Below are positions 52,578-60,859 of a stretch of 64,000 nucleotides of DNA, piece after piece. Source of the stretch: Kutzneria buriramensis (GTDB taxonomy: Bacteria > Actinomycetota > Actinomycetes > Mycobacteriales > Pseudonocardiaceae); assembly GCF_003387475.1 (NCBI RefSeq), contig NZ_QUNO01000028.1, positions 38,632 to 102,631 of the forward strand, given 5' to 3'. Under the pieces are notes generated by a model that had not been told where the DNA came from, ran no database searches, and worked only from the letters and a program-made list of their open reading frames with translations. Position 1 is the first letter of the stretch. Each line of letters begins with the position of its first letter. The translations under genes were made by a program, and so were the position numbers.

Positions 52578-54044
52578 ATGGCACGCACACTGCTCCTCCG
52601 AGTCGGCATGGCCGTCGCGCTCGTGCTGGGCGCGCTGGTCGCGACCAACACCGCGCCCGCCCCGGCCCGCGCCGCCACCAGCCTGGCCTGCGACATCTAC
52701 GCCGCGGGCGGCACGCCCTGCATCGCCGCGCACAGCACCACCCGGGCGCTGTTCGCGGCCTACAACGGCCCGCTGTACCAGATCCAGCGCGCCTCCGACA
52801 AGAAGACGCTGGACATCGGCCTGCTCGCCGCCGGCGGGGTCGCCGACTCGGCTCCGCAGGTGACGTTCTGCACCGGCACCAGCTGCACCATCACCAAGAT
52901 CTACGACCAGAGCACCAACCACAACGACCTGCCGGTCTCGTGGGGCGGCTTCTGGCACGGCCCCGGCCCGAACGGCTCCGACGTCGGCGCCAACGCCATG
53001 GCGTTGCCGGTGACGGTGGGCGGCCACCCGGCGTACGGGATCAAGAACACGCCCGGCACCGGGTACCGGATCGATGTCGCCAAGAACGCCCCGACCGGCT
53101 CCCACCCCGAGGGCGTCTACATGGTGACGTCGTCGAACTACGTCAACAACCAGTGCTGCTTCGACTACGGCAGCGGCGAGACCTCGCACAACGACACCGG
53201 CAACGCGACCATGAACGCCATCGAATGGGGCACGGCGTGCTGGTTCGGCGGCTGCGTCGGCAGCGGCCCGTGGGTCGAGGCCGACCTCGAGAACGGCATG
53301 TACCACACCGGAACCGGCTCCAACAAGGACCCGAACAACCCCGGGGTGCACTTCCCGTTCGTCAGCGCGTGGGAGAAGAACAACGGCACCAACAACTTCA
53401 CCCTCAAGTACGGCAACGCCACCGGCGGCGGCCTGACCACGCCGTACTCGGGCCCGCTGCCCAACGGGTACTCGCCGATGCGGACCGAGGCGTCGATCCT
53501 GCTCGGCACCGGCGGCGACAACAGCAACGGCGGCGTCGGCGAGTTCTTCGAGGGGGCCGTGACCTCGGGCTACCCGTCCGACGCCACGGAGAACGCCGTG
53601 CAGGCCGACATCGCCGCCGCGGGATACGCCACCGGCAGCGGCGGCGGGACCACCGGCGCCGTGCACAACACCAACTCGAACCGCTGCCTGGACGTCAACA
53701 ACAACTCCACCACGGCCGGCACGCAGCTCCAGATCTGGGACTGCAACGGCGGGAACAACCAGTCCTGGACCCGCGACGCCTCCGGTGAGCTGACCGTCTA
53801 CAGCGGCGACAGCATGCGCTGCGCCGACGCCAACGGCCAGGGCACGACACCCGGCACCAAGGTCATCATCTGGACCTGCAACGGGCAGACCAACCAGCAG
53901 TGGACCGTCAACACCGACGGCACCATCAAGGGCATCCAGTCCGGTCTGTGCCTCGACGTCGTCAACTCCGGCACCGGCAACGGTTCCCTCGTCCAACTGT
54001 CCACCTGCAACGGCCAGCCGAGCCAGAAGTGGACGATCGGCTGA
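52578..54044 (+). CDS. GH54 alpha-L-arabinofuranosidase with CBM13 (third copy)
   Basis: A 488-residue secreted arabinofuranosidase. Signal peptide to about residue 33 (ARA-AT). GH54 blocks: LACDIYAAGGTPCIAAHSTT, YDQSTNHNDLPVSWGG, NQCCFDYGSGETSH, VEADLENGMYH and GTGGDNSNGGVGEFFEG. The second half of the catalytic domain is closer to the first copy (DNS loop retained) than to the second copy. A ricin-type trefoil (about 366-488) is nearly identical at DNA level to that of the beta-helix enzyme gene. It is the last gene of the run and is followed by a strong terminator. Confidence 0.9.
   Translation: MARTLLLRVGMAVALVLGALVATNTAPAPARAATSLACDIYAAGGTPCIAAHSTTRALFAAYNGPLYQIQRASDKKTLDIGLLAAGGVADSAPQVTFCTGTSCTITKIYDQSTNHNDLPVSWGGFWHGPGPNGSDVGANAMALPVTVGGHPAYGIKNTPGTGYRIDVAKNAPTGSHPEGVYMVTSSNYVNNQCCFDYGSGETSHNDTGNATMNAIEWGTACWFGGCVGSGPWVEADLENGMYHTGTGSNKDPNNPGVHFPFVSAWEKNNGTNNFTLKYGNATGGGLTTPYSGPLPNGYSPMRTEASILLGTGGDNSNGGVGEFFEGAVTSGYPSDATENAVQADIAAAGYATGSGGGTTGAVHNTNSNRCLDVNNNSTTAGTQLQIWDCNGGNNQSWTRDASGELTVYSGDSMRCADANGQGTTPGTKVIIWTCNGQTNQQWTVNTDGTIKGIQSGLCLDVVNSGTGNGSLVQLSTCNGQPSQKWTIG
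53790..53949 (+). repeat. Near-identical CBM13 DNA, copy 2
   Basis: Partner of the stretch at 48861-49020; see there. Confidence 0.75.
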
Positions 54045-54096
54045 TCCCCTGACCGGTCGCCCGGGAGAACAGGCGGGGCTCCTGGGCAACCGATAA

Positions 54097-54131
54097 ACCG
54101 GGCACGGCGCGCGAGGCGCGCCGTGCCCGGT
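54097..54131 (+). terminator. 16-bp intrinsic terminator with T-run
   Basis: ACCGGGCACGGCGCGC-GAG-complement, a perfect sixteen-base-pair stem with a three-base loop, followed by CCTTTTG. This is a classic intrinsic terminator closing the five-gene rightward run. Confidence 0.9.
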
Positions 54132-54181
54132 CCTTTTGTGCCTGCCCCCGGCGCCGCGGACAGCCACCGCCGCTGGACAGC

Positions 54182-54216
54182 CGAATCCCCCGCCCTCAAG
54201 GAGGACGGGGGATTCG
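54182..54216 (-). terminator. Hairpin terminating the leftward CE1/CBM13 gene
   Basis: CGAATCCCCCG at 54182-54192 pairs with CGGGGGATTCG at 54206-54216. It lies 79 bases beyond the stop of the leftward esterase gene and between the two convergent units, so it can stop either. Confidence 0.75.
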
Positions 54217-54294
54217 TGTTCGCCGACCGGGGGTGTCAGCGGGTGGAATCGGTCCGGGTCAAGCAGGCCCAGCCACCGCCGGATCCCCCGTCAC

Positions 54295-55614
54295 TTACTT
54301 GAGAGCCCACTGCTGGTTGCTCTGGCCGTTGCACGTCCACAGCTGGACGAGCGCTCCGTCGGCCGTGGCGGCGCCGCTGACGTCCAGGCACAGCCCGGAC
54401 TGGACGCCGGTGACGGTGCCGTTGGCGTTGATCTGCCACTGCTGGTTGGTCTGTCCGTTGCAGGACCAGACCACGACCTTGGTACCCGCCGAGGTCCCCT
54501 TGCCGGACGCGTCCAGACACATCGTCGAGCCGCCGTTGGTGACGGTGAGCTGGTTGGACGCGGTGTGCGTCCAAGCCTGGCTCGCGCCGCCGGTGCAGGT
54601 CTGGATCTGCACCTGGGTGCCGGCCGTGGTCGACGAGTCCAGGCACTTGCCCGCGCCCACCGCGTGCAGTCCCCCACCGCTCGGCTGGCCGCCACCGCCG
54701 CCGTCCAGGCCCAAGAAGTGGATCGCGTAGGCCGCCATGCCGTTCTGCGGAAGGGCATGGCCGACGCCGGCGATGCTGTACGCCTCGACGTCGACGTTGC
54801 CGCTGCCGTCCGCGTACCGGGTGCGCGTCCAGCCTGACTGCGGCGTGTCGGTGGAGGTCGGCGTCTGGCTCAGGCCGAAGACGTTGGTCCACTGCTTGAT
54901 CTCTTCGCCGAAGTTGTGGTAGTAGAGCGTGGTGTCGGCGGTGCCGTGCCACAGTTGCATCCGCGGTCGCGGGCCGCTGTAGCCCGGGTACGCGCCACGC
55001 ACCAGATCGCCCCACTGCTGGGGCGTCTTGCTGATCTGGCCCTGCGCGCACTGCGAGTTCCACTGTGAGCCGTCGGTCGTGGCGAAGCAGCCGAAGGGCA
55101 CGCCCATGAACGCGGCGCCCGCCTTGAACACGTCCGGGTAGTCGCCGAGCATGACGTTGGTCATCATCGCACCGGAGGACTCGCCGGTCACGTAGACCCG
55201 GCTGGCGTCGGCGCCGTTGTGCTGCTCGACGTACTGAATCATGGACACCAGGCCAGCCGGGTCGTTGTTCCCGTTGTGGGTGAGCGAACTCGGCGAGGAC
55301 ACGTCCCAGCAGTCGTAGCTGCGGGTCACCGACGGGTAGATGACGACGAAGCCGTACTGGTCGGCGAGAGAGGCGAACTGGGTGCTCGAGTAGAGGTACG
55401 GGCCGGACCCCTGGCAGCCGTGCAACGCGAGCAGGACCGGCGGGTGCTGCTGGACGTTGTTGGGCACGTACTCGTACATCTGGAGGTTGGACGGGTTGTT
55501 GCCGAAGTTGGTGACCTGTGTCAGCGTCGCCGCCGACGCCTGCGGTGCGATCACCGCCGTGGCGGCGCACATGGCCATCGCCACCGCCGCCGTGAGGAGG
55601 GTTTTCAGTCTCAT
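54295..55614 (-). CDS. PHB-depolymerase-type CE1 esterase with CBM13
   Basis: A 439-residue secreted esterase. Signal peptide to residue 28 (ASA-AT). The catalytic domain has LLALHGCQGSG, VYVTGESSGAMMTN (Ser elbow GESSG), GDYPDVFKAGAAFMGVPFGC and IAGVGHALP. It is clearly a paralogue of the esterase at 33090: TPQQWGDL, PGYSGPRPRMQLWHGTAD and TPTSTDTPQSGWTR are shared. Instead of CBM2 it carries a ricin-type trefoil (about residues 320-439). It removes acetyl or feruloyl groups. GAAGGAG precedes ATG 55614. It is preceded by the polyester-hydrolase-like gene on the same strand, 25 bases away. Confidence 0.9.
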   Translation of the reverse strand: MRLKTLLTAAVAMAMCAATAVIAPQASAATLTQVTNFGNNPSNLQMYEYVPNNVQQHPPVLLALHGCQGSGPYLYSSTQFASLADQYGFVVIYPSVTRSYDCWDVSSPSSLTHNGNNDPAGLVSMIQYVEQHNGADASRVYVTGESSGAMMTNVMLGDYPDVFKAGAAFMGVPFGCFATTDGSQWNSQCAQGQISKTPQQWGDLVRGAYPGYSGPRPRMQLWHGTADTTLYYHNFGEEIKQWTNVFGLSQTPTSTDTPQSGWTRTRYADGSGNVDVEAYSIAGVGHALPQNGMAAYAIHFLGLDGGGGGQPSGGGLHAVGAGKCLDSSTTAGTQVQIQTCTGGASQAWTHTASNQLTVTNGGSTMCLDASGKGTSAGTKVVVWSCNGQTNQQWQINANGTVTGVQSGLCLDVSGAATADGALVQLWTCNGQSNQQWALK

Positions 55615-55639
55615 GCCGGATTGCTCCTTCGGGGCACGC

Positions 55640-56968
55640 TCAGCCGAGTCGCCACTGCTGGTTGGCTTGACCGTTGCAGGTCCACAGCTGGACCAGTGCG
55701 CCGTTGCTGGTGGCGGCGCCGCTGACGTCCAGGCACAGTCCCGATTGGACTCCCTTGACGGTGCCGTCGGTGTTGACGGTCCACTGCTGGTTGGTCTGCC
55801 CGTTGCAGGACCAGGTGATGACCCTGGTTCCCGGACTCGTGCCCTGCCCGTAGGCGTCCAGGCACAGCTGCGAGCCGTTGGTCACGCTGAGCTGGTTGGC
55901 GTCGCTGTGGGTCCAGACCTGGCTCGCCCCGCCGGTGCAGTCCTGGATCTGCGCCTGACTGCCCGAGGCCCCGGCGTTGAGGCACTTGCCCGCGCCCACG
56001 GCGTGTAACGGCCCGGTGTTGCCGGTCGGGGGCGGCGGCGTCCCTCCGCCCGGCACGTACGGGCACTTGGGCCGGTAGGCCGAAATGGTGCCCGGGTCAG
56101 GCAGCGTCGGGCAGAGGAACTGGGTGTAGCGGGTGTCGTTGTCGACGAAGGTCTTGAGCCACGGGATCAGGAGCTTCATCTCGACGTTGTTCGGGTGCGT
56201 GTAGTAGACGTGGTCGGCCCCGGCGATCTGTGCGAAGTCGCTCTGGGTGGTGGCCGGCAGGGTGGCGTACAGGCTGTCGACGTAGGACGGCGTGACCACC
56301 GTGTCGTTCTGCCCGCCGATCACCATGGTCGGCACGGTGTCGGTGGACAGGTTCTGGGACGGGGAGAACGGCGCGAGCGCGACGGCGGCCTTGAGCGACG
56401 GACGGTGCTCGGTGGCGTAGACGACCCCGCCGCCGCCCATGGAGTGGCCGAGCACCGACAGCCGGTTCGGGTCGACACGGTCGCGCACGGGGCTCTTGGT
56501 CGTCAGGTAGTCCAGCGCGGCCAGCAGTTGCGTGCCTCGTGCGGTGTCGTAGTCGGTGCGGCTGTTGGTCTCGACGCCGATCACCACGAAGCCGAAGGAC
56601 GCGAGCCAGGGGCCCATCCAGGCTTCCTCGTTGGCGAACAGCGCCGTGTAGCCGGGCACGATCGCGAGCGCGCCCCACGTGCCCAGGCTGGTGTCCGTCG
56701 GGTAGTAGATCATCCCGCCGTTGAAGCCGTTGCCCGGCGACACGCTCACCGATGCGGTGGCGAACGGGCCCCGGCTGGCCTCGATCATGCCGATGGTGGG
56801 GTCCGGACCCCGCTGGTACGGATTGTCGGCGGCGGCGCGCGGAAGCGGCGCCCCCATGGCCGGCTGCGTCGCGGTGATCAGTGCGACCACTGCCGTCAGT
56901 GCCGCGACCGCGAGCCTGACCAACCTCATCCACCCCGGAGCGCGTGCCGATGTGCGGTGTCGTCGCAT
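55640..56968 (-). CDS. Polyester hydrolase/cutinase (PETase family) with CBM13
   Basis: A 442-residue secreted protein. Signal peptide to about residue 40 (AMG-AP). The catalytic domain (about 48-303) follows the actinomycete cutinase/PET-hydrolase template closely: NPYQRGPDPT, GGMIYYPTD, VPGYTA (oxyanion Tyr107), LGHSMGGGG (Ser176, Met177), GGQNDTVVT (Asp222), ADHVYYTHPN (His253), FVDNDTRYTQFLCP and a last Cys302 that can pair with Cys286. The substrate-shaping Trp of PET hydrolases is Phe201 here (ALAPFSP). A short Gly/Pro linker joins a ricin-type trefoil (about 318-442). Natural substrates may be cutin, suberin or acylated xylan. AAGGAGG precedes ATG 56968. It is probably co-transcribed with the CE1 gene downstream. 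Confidence 0.88.
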   Translation of the reverse strand: MRRHRTSARAPGWMRLVRLAVAALTAVVALITATQPAMGAPLPRAAADNPYQRGPDPTIGMIEASRGPFATASVSVSPGNGFNGGMIYYPTDTSLGTWGALAIVPGYTALFANEEAWMGPWLASFGFVVIGVETNSRTDYDTARGTQLLAALDYLTTKSPVRDRVDPNRLSVLGHSMGGGGVVYATEHRPSLKAAVALAPFSPSQNLSTDTVPTMVIGGQNDTVVTPSYVDSLYATLPATTQSDFAQIAGADHVYYTHPNNVEMKLLIPWLKTFVDNDTRYTQFLCPTLPDPGTISAYRPKCPYVPGGGTPPPPTGNTGPLHAVGAGKCLNAGASGSQAQIQDCTGGASQVWTHSDANQLSVTNGSQLCLDAYGQGTSPGTRVITWSCNGQTNQQWTVNTDGTVKGVQSGLCLDVSGAATSNGALVQLWTCNGQANQQWRLG

Positions 56969-57107
56969 GCGCAGCCTCCTTGTCACCGTGGGGAAACCGC
57001 CCGCCGATCGGCGAGGCGTGGAATGTGTCGGGCACATCCTTCGGATGTGGTCCTACACATGCACGCCGTTGTATCCCATCGGTTTCCCACCGGTCCAGGA
57101 CGGCGGG

Positions 57108-57118
57108 TGAATGTTTCA
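57108..57118. promoter_or_regulatory. CAZyme operator motif TGAATGTTTCA
   Basis: A variant copy of the locus palindrome followed by CGCG, 140-150 bases upstream of the polyester-hydrolase start. Confidence 0.55.
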
Positions 57119-57169
57119 CGCGCGGTTCGAGTCACCCTCGACGACGGCGGCTATGGCACCCCTCGAGCA

Positions 57170-57180
57170 TGAAACTTTCA
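57170..57180. promoter_or_regulatory. CAZyme operator motif TGAAACTTTCA (perfect)
   Basis: A perfect copy, 62 bases from the variant copy at 57108. Its last three bases (read on the minus strand) are the stop codon of the 643-residue gene. With the variant copy it forms a double site before the polyester hydrolase/esterase unit. Confidence 0.7.
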
Positions 57181-59109
57181 TCCCACACAGTCGTCGGCGG
57201 ACTCGTCGAAAGGCGTTCGATAGCTCGCGGTGTTGGCGCGCAACGTGAGGGCGAGGGTCAGGCGAATGCGCGTCGAGGCGGGCAGTTCGACGGCGAGCCA
57301 GGGTCCGTCGACACGCGACGACTCCTCGGTGACCTGTGGCTGCCGGTGCCCGTAGTCGTAGAGGTCGCCGATCCAGGAATCGTCGTGGCACACCGTGTGG
57401 CTGACCGTGCGGATGGTGTGCTCGGCGAACGCGCCGGCCTGCACGATCACGGTTCGCGGCTGGTGAGCGTCCAGATTGACCAGTTCGACCACGGTCGCCT
57501 CGGGGTCGACGCAGGAGACCAGTGCCGCGACCGCCGGCGGCAGTCCGGGGCGGCGGGCATCGCCGTCGTGGTAACGCAAGCGGGCCTGCGGCAGGCCGCC
57601 GTTGTAGACCACCTGCGGCGCCCCCCACGTCAGCTGCACCAACGCCTCGGTGACGACCGGATTCGACTGCTGCCACACGTGAATGTCCGCCTCCGGCACA
57701 TCCCAGTCCTTGTGCCGCGCCATCCGCGTCAGACGATGACGCACCTGCGCCTGCGCGGCGGCCAGGATTCGCTCCGGGTAGTCGGGATTGTCGCCGCTGA
57801 GGTAGGCGAGCCAGGGTTCCTCGTGTCCCGCCTCCTCCTTGCTGCGGAACGAGCGCACCGTGCGCCAGTCGTGTCCGCTGGCGGCGCGCAGCCGGTCCAG
57901 CCGCCGGCGGTCGGCCTCGGACGCGCTGTGGTGCCACAGCGTGGTGGGCACGGCCATCAGCATCGGGTTGTAGTCGAACCACCCCCGGTCATCGTGGCGG
58001 AACGGCACGTGCAGCGTGGGCACGCCAACGTCGTCGCCGAGCTGGACCGTCCACTTGGAACTCAGGCTGGAGTCGGAGTCGGGGTAGGCGATGGTCTTGC
58101 CGTTGGCGATGAGCGCGTCCAGCGCCGGGCGCACGAGGTCCAGGTGGCTCTCGTCACCGGTCGCCTCCACGGCAGCGACGGCGGCGACGATCGCGGCGTG
58201 TCCGACGCTGTACCAGCCGTGCGGCCAGGACCAGCCGTAGTGGCCGCCGTACCAACGGCCCTCGAGCAACCCGCCGACCGTGCCGTCCGGCGCCACGTTG
58301 TCGGGCAGGATCCCGCCGTTGGCCGCGGCGCGTTCCCGCCAGGCGCCGACGTACTCCGCGATCCAGTCGCGGTACTTCCGTTCCCCCGACAGGAGAAGCG
58401 CGTTGTGCACGAGGCCGGCGGCGGCGAGGTTGACCGCGGTGTCGCCGACGCCCAGTCGCTCGGTCATCTCGCGGCCGAGCCGCGGATCCTGGTCCCGTAA
58501 CGGTTCGGTGGTTCCGGGCGGCAGCAGCCAGTCGAGCGGAAAGCCGTACGTCGCGGCCTCCCGGGGCAGCCACGGATACCATGCGCCGTCGAACAGGCCC
58601 GTCCGCGCGGCGTCCGATCCGTTGTGCGGCCGGGTGATGATGCGGTGTTCGGGATCGTAGTTGCCGTGTCCAGGATCGACGTACAGGTCAGCGAAGCGCA
58701 GCGCGCGCTCCCGCCAGCGGTCGGGCGCGGCCATGCAGAGAAAGTAGAACAGCAGCAGGCTTTCACCCTGGTGGAACCAGTCGTAGCCACGCTCGTACTC
58801 GTCCAGGAGCATGCCGAGTTCGGTGAGCTGGCGGGTGACGCCGTGCCAGTGGCGTTCCGATTCGGCCAGCAGGTCGTACGCGCCGCCGAGCAGATAGAGC
58901 TGTGGCCAGTTGAAGAAGGTCTCGTAGAAGTCGTCCACGCCGTCCCGGGAGGTGAGCCGGTCACGGTAGCTCAACCGGCCGTCCGGCCGGGTGTAGTCGC
59001 GGGCGAACTGGCGCCACGCCTGGTCGAGCAGGTCGAACAGACCCCGCTGGGCGACCGCCCAGGCCGGCGGTTCGAGCAGCGGCACGGAGGCCGTGATCAC
59101 GGGGCGCAT
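57178..59109 (-). CDS. Cytosolic carbohydrate-active enzyme of unassigned family
   Basis: A 643-residue soluble protein with no signal peptide. It is rich in aromatic motifs expected of an (alpha/alpha)-barrel sugar enzyme: DDFYETFFNWPQLYLLGG, YERGYDWFHQGESLLLFYF, LEGRWYGGHYGWSWPHGWYS and GWFDYNPMLMAVPTTLWHH. A C-terminal beta-domain follows. The pattern of repeated GxYGWxWPHG-type loops with conserved Trp, His and Asp is typical of hydrolases or lyases acting on oligosaccharides, but I cannot place it in a numbered family (GH127, GH154 and related groups are guesses). It starts three bases after the permease gene ends, so it is part of the ABC operon and should process the imported sugar. 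Confidence 0.7.
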   Translation of the reverse strand: MRPVITASVPLLEPPAWAVAQRGLFDLLDQAWRQFARDYTRPDGRLSYRDRLTSRDGVDDFYETFFNWPQLYLLGGAYDLLAESERHWHGVTRQLTELGMLLDEYERGYDWFHQGESLLLFYFLCMAAPDRWRERALRFADLYVDPGHGNYDPEHRIITRPHNGSDAARTGLFDGAWYPWLPREAATYGFPLDWLLPPGTTEPLRDQDPRLGREMTERLGVGDTAVNLAAAGLVHNALLLSGERKYRDWIAEYVGAWRERAAANGGILPDNVAPDGTVGGLLEGRWYGGHYGWSWPHGWYSVGHAAIVAAVAAVEATGDESHLDLVRPALDALIANGKTIAYPDSDSSLSSKWTVQLGDDVGVPTLHVPFRHDDRGWFDYNPMLMAVPTTLWHHSASEADRRRLDRLRAASGHDWRTVRSFRSKEEAGHEEPWLAYLSGDNPDYPERILAAAQAQVRHRLTRMARHKDWDVPEADIHVWQQSNPVVTEALVQLTWGAPQVVYNGGLPQARLRYHDGDARRPGLPPAVAALVSCVDPEATVVELVNLDAHQPRTVIVQAGAFAEHTIRTVSHTVCHDDSWIGDLYDYGHRQPQVTEESSRVDGPWLAVELPASTRIRLTLALTLRANTASYRTPFDESADDCVG

Positions 59110-59112
59110 GGG

Positions 59113-59988
59113 TCAGTCCTTCGTCGCGCCGGCCAGCAGGCCGGCAACCAGGAAACGTTGCGAGAACAGGAACACCAGCAGCACCGGGACGATCGCGACC
59201 AGGGTGGCCAGCGCCACCTCGGGCCGCTGCACCGCCAGCGCGCCGGCCGTCGGGTTGAACTGGGGCACGTTGTCGAGCAACGTGCCCAGACCGACCTGCA
59301 CCGGGACCTGGTCGCTGCTGGGCAGAAGCACATAGGGCAGGAAGTAGTTCGTCCAGTTCGCCACGAAGCTGAAGAAGCCGACCAGCGCCACGACCGGGGC
59401 GGCCAGCGGCAGCCCGATGTGCCGGAAGGCCGCGAACTCCGAGCAGCCGTCGAGCTTCGCGGCGTCCAGCAGTTCCCTGGGTAGCGCCGCGCCGAAGTAG
59501 ATGTAGGCCAGGTACACGCCGAACGGGTAGAACGCGTACGGCAGGATGACCGACCACATCGAGCCGATCAGGTGCACCGCGTTGATTTCGAGGAACAGCG
59601 GCACCACCAGGGTCGCGTTGGGCATCAGCATGACCACCAACGTCGCTATCAGCAGCGTGCGCCGGCCGCGGAACTCGGTCACCGCCAGGGCGTAGCCGGC
59701 CGGCACGGCCACGCACAGCGTGATCGCGAGCGCGACAAACGAGTAGACGGCGGAGTTGCGCAGCCACAACAGGATCGCGCCGCTCTGATAACCGGTCAAC
59801 GCGTCCCAGTTGGCCCGCAACGCGTCCCACGATCCGAACGACAGGGGACTGTCGCGCACGAGTTGGTCGTCGGTCTTCGTCGCCGCCAGGACGAGCCAGA
59901 CCACCGGCAGCACGAAGAAGACCGCGAACGCCACGAGCACGACGGCCGCGAGCGGGTTGGGGATCGCGCGCCGGGTCTCAGTCCGCAT
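59113..59988 (-). CDS. Sugar ABC transporter permease (MalG-like)
   Basis: A 291-residue integral membrane protein with about six helices. The EAA loop, ELLDAAKLDGCSEFAAFRHIGLPL, docks the ATPase and is typical of carbohydrate importers (CUT1). Cytoplasmic N-terminus MRTETRR. ATG 59988 overlaps the preceding permease gene by 11 bases. It forms the membrane channel with the MalF-like partner for the binding protein encoded first in the operon. Confidence 0.92.
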   Translation of the reverse strand: MRTETRRAIPNPLAAVVLVAFAVFFVLPVVWLVLAATKTDDQLVRDSPLSFGSWDALRANWDALTGYQSGAILLWLRNSAVYSFVALAITLCVAVPAGYALAVTEFRGRRTLLIATLVVMLMPNATLVVPLFLEINAVHLIGSMWSVILPYAFYPFGVYLAYIYFGAALPRELLDAAKLDGCSEFAAFRHIGLPLAAPVVALVGFFSFVANWTNYFLPYVLLPSSDQVPVQVGLGTLLDNVPQFNPTAGALAVQRPEVALATLVAIVPVLLVFLFSQRFLVAGLLAGATKD

Positions 59989-60859
59989 CGAAGAACCCCG
60001 ACCGCACCACGAAGACGGCGGCGACCACCAGACCGACCACCAGCAGCTCGACCGAGATCGCCGCGGCGGTGTTGACATTGTCGTTCTGGAAGGCGAAGTC
60101 GTAGGACAGCTGGTTGGGCGAGTAGTCCCGGCCGGCCACCCCGACGCTGGCCTGCGAGAGCAGCTGCGGCTCGACGAACAGCTGCGTGCCGCCCGCGAAC
60201 GCCAGGATCACCATGTAGACGATCCACTTGCGCAGCAACGGGATCTGGATGCGTCGCGCGGTCTGCCAGGCGCCGGCCCCGTCGATCCGCGCCGCCTCCA
60301 GGACCTCCGGGGAGATGGTGTTGAGAGCCCCGTACATCACCACGATCCAGCCGCCCGCCCCGGTCCAGAACGCGATCGCGGCGAACAGCACGGGCAGGTT
60401 GCCCGGCGCGATGACCTGGCCGAAGGTCTGGTATCCCAGCGCCCGCAGCAGGAAGCCGACCGGGCTGACCGCCGGGTCGAGCACGAACAGCCAGACCATC
60501 ACGCTGGCCGCGCCGGCCAGCGCGCCGGGCAGGTAGTAAAGAAACCGCAGGGTTCGGCCGGCGCCGCGAACCTGGAGCCGGTGCAGCAGCAGCGCGAGAC
60601 CGACCACGAACACGACGAGACCGGCCAGCCAGCACACCAGGTACAGGGCGACGTGGCCGATCGCCGGCAGGAAGCGGAAGTCCGCCGCCGCGTCGGCGAA
60701 GTTGCCCAGGCCCGCGAACGCTCCGCCGGAGTCGGTGAAGGCGAAGTAGATCGCGTACACGGTCGGCACGACCCCGAAGGCCACCAACAGGATCACGTAG
60801 CCGGCGACGAAAGCCGGCGCGGCGCGACTGCGACGCTGGCGCGGCGCGACAGTGGTCAC
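59978..60859 (-). CDS. Sugar ABC transporter permease (MalF-like)
   Basis: A 293-residue membrane protein of the CUT1 family. It has about six helices and the EAA loop EVLEAARIDGAGAWQTARRIQIPL. GTG 60859 overlaps the stop of the binding-protein gene (GTGA), giving translational coupling. The longer frame on the track side runs into the binding-protein gene and is not real. Paired with the MalG-like permease. Confidence 0.92.
   Translation of the reverse strand: MTTVAPRQRRSRAAPAFVAGYVILLVAFGVVPTVYAIYFAFTDSGGAFAGLGNFADAAADFRFLPAIGHVALYLVCWLAGLVVFVVGLALLLHRLQVRGAGRTLRFLYYLPGALAGAASVMVWLFVLDPAVSPVGFLLRALGYQTFGQVIAPGNLPVLFAAIAFWTGAGGWIVVMYGALNTISPEVLEAARIDGAGAWQTARRIQIPLLRKWIVYMVILAFAGGTQLFVEPQLLSQASVGVAGRDYSPNQLSYDFAFQNDNVNTAAAISVELLVVGLVVAAVFVVRSGFFDAD

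Noticed and set aside
50452..52590. A 712-codon frame antisense to the GH29 gene
   Set aside because: Shadow composition; GH29 blocks on the plus strand are unambiguous.
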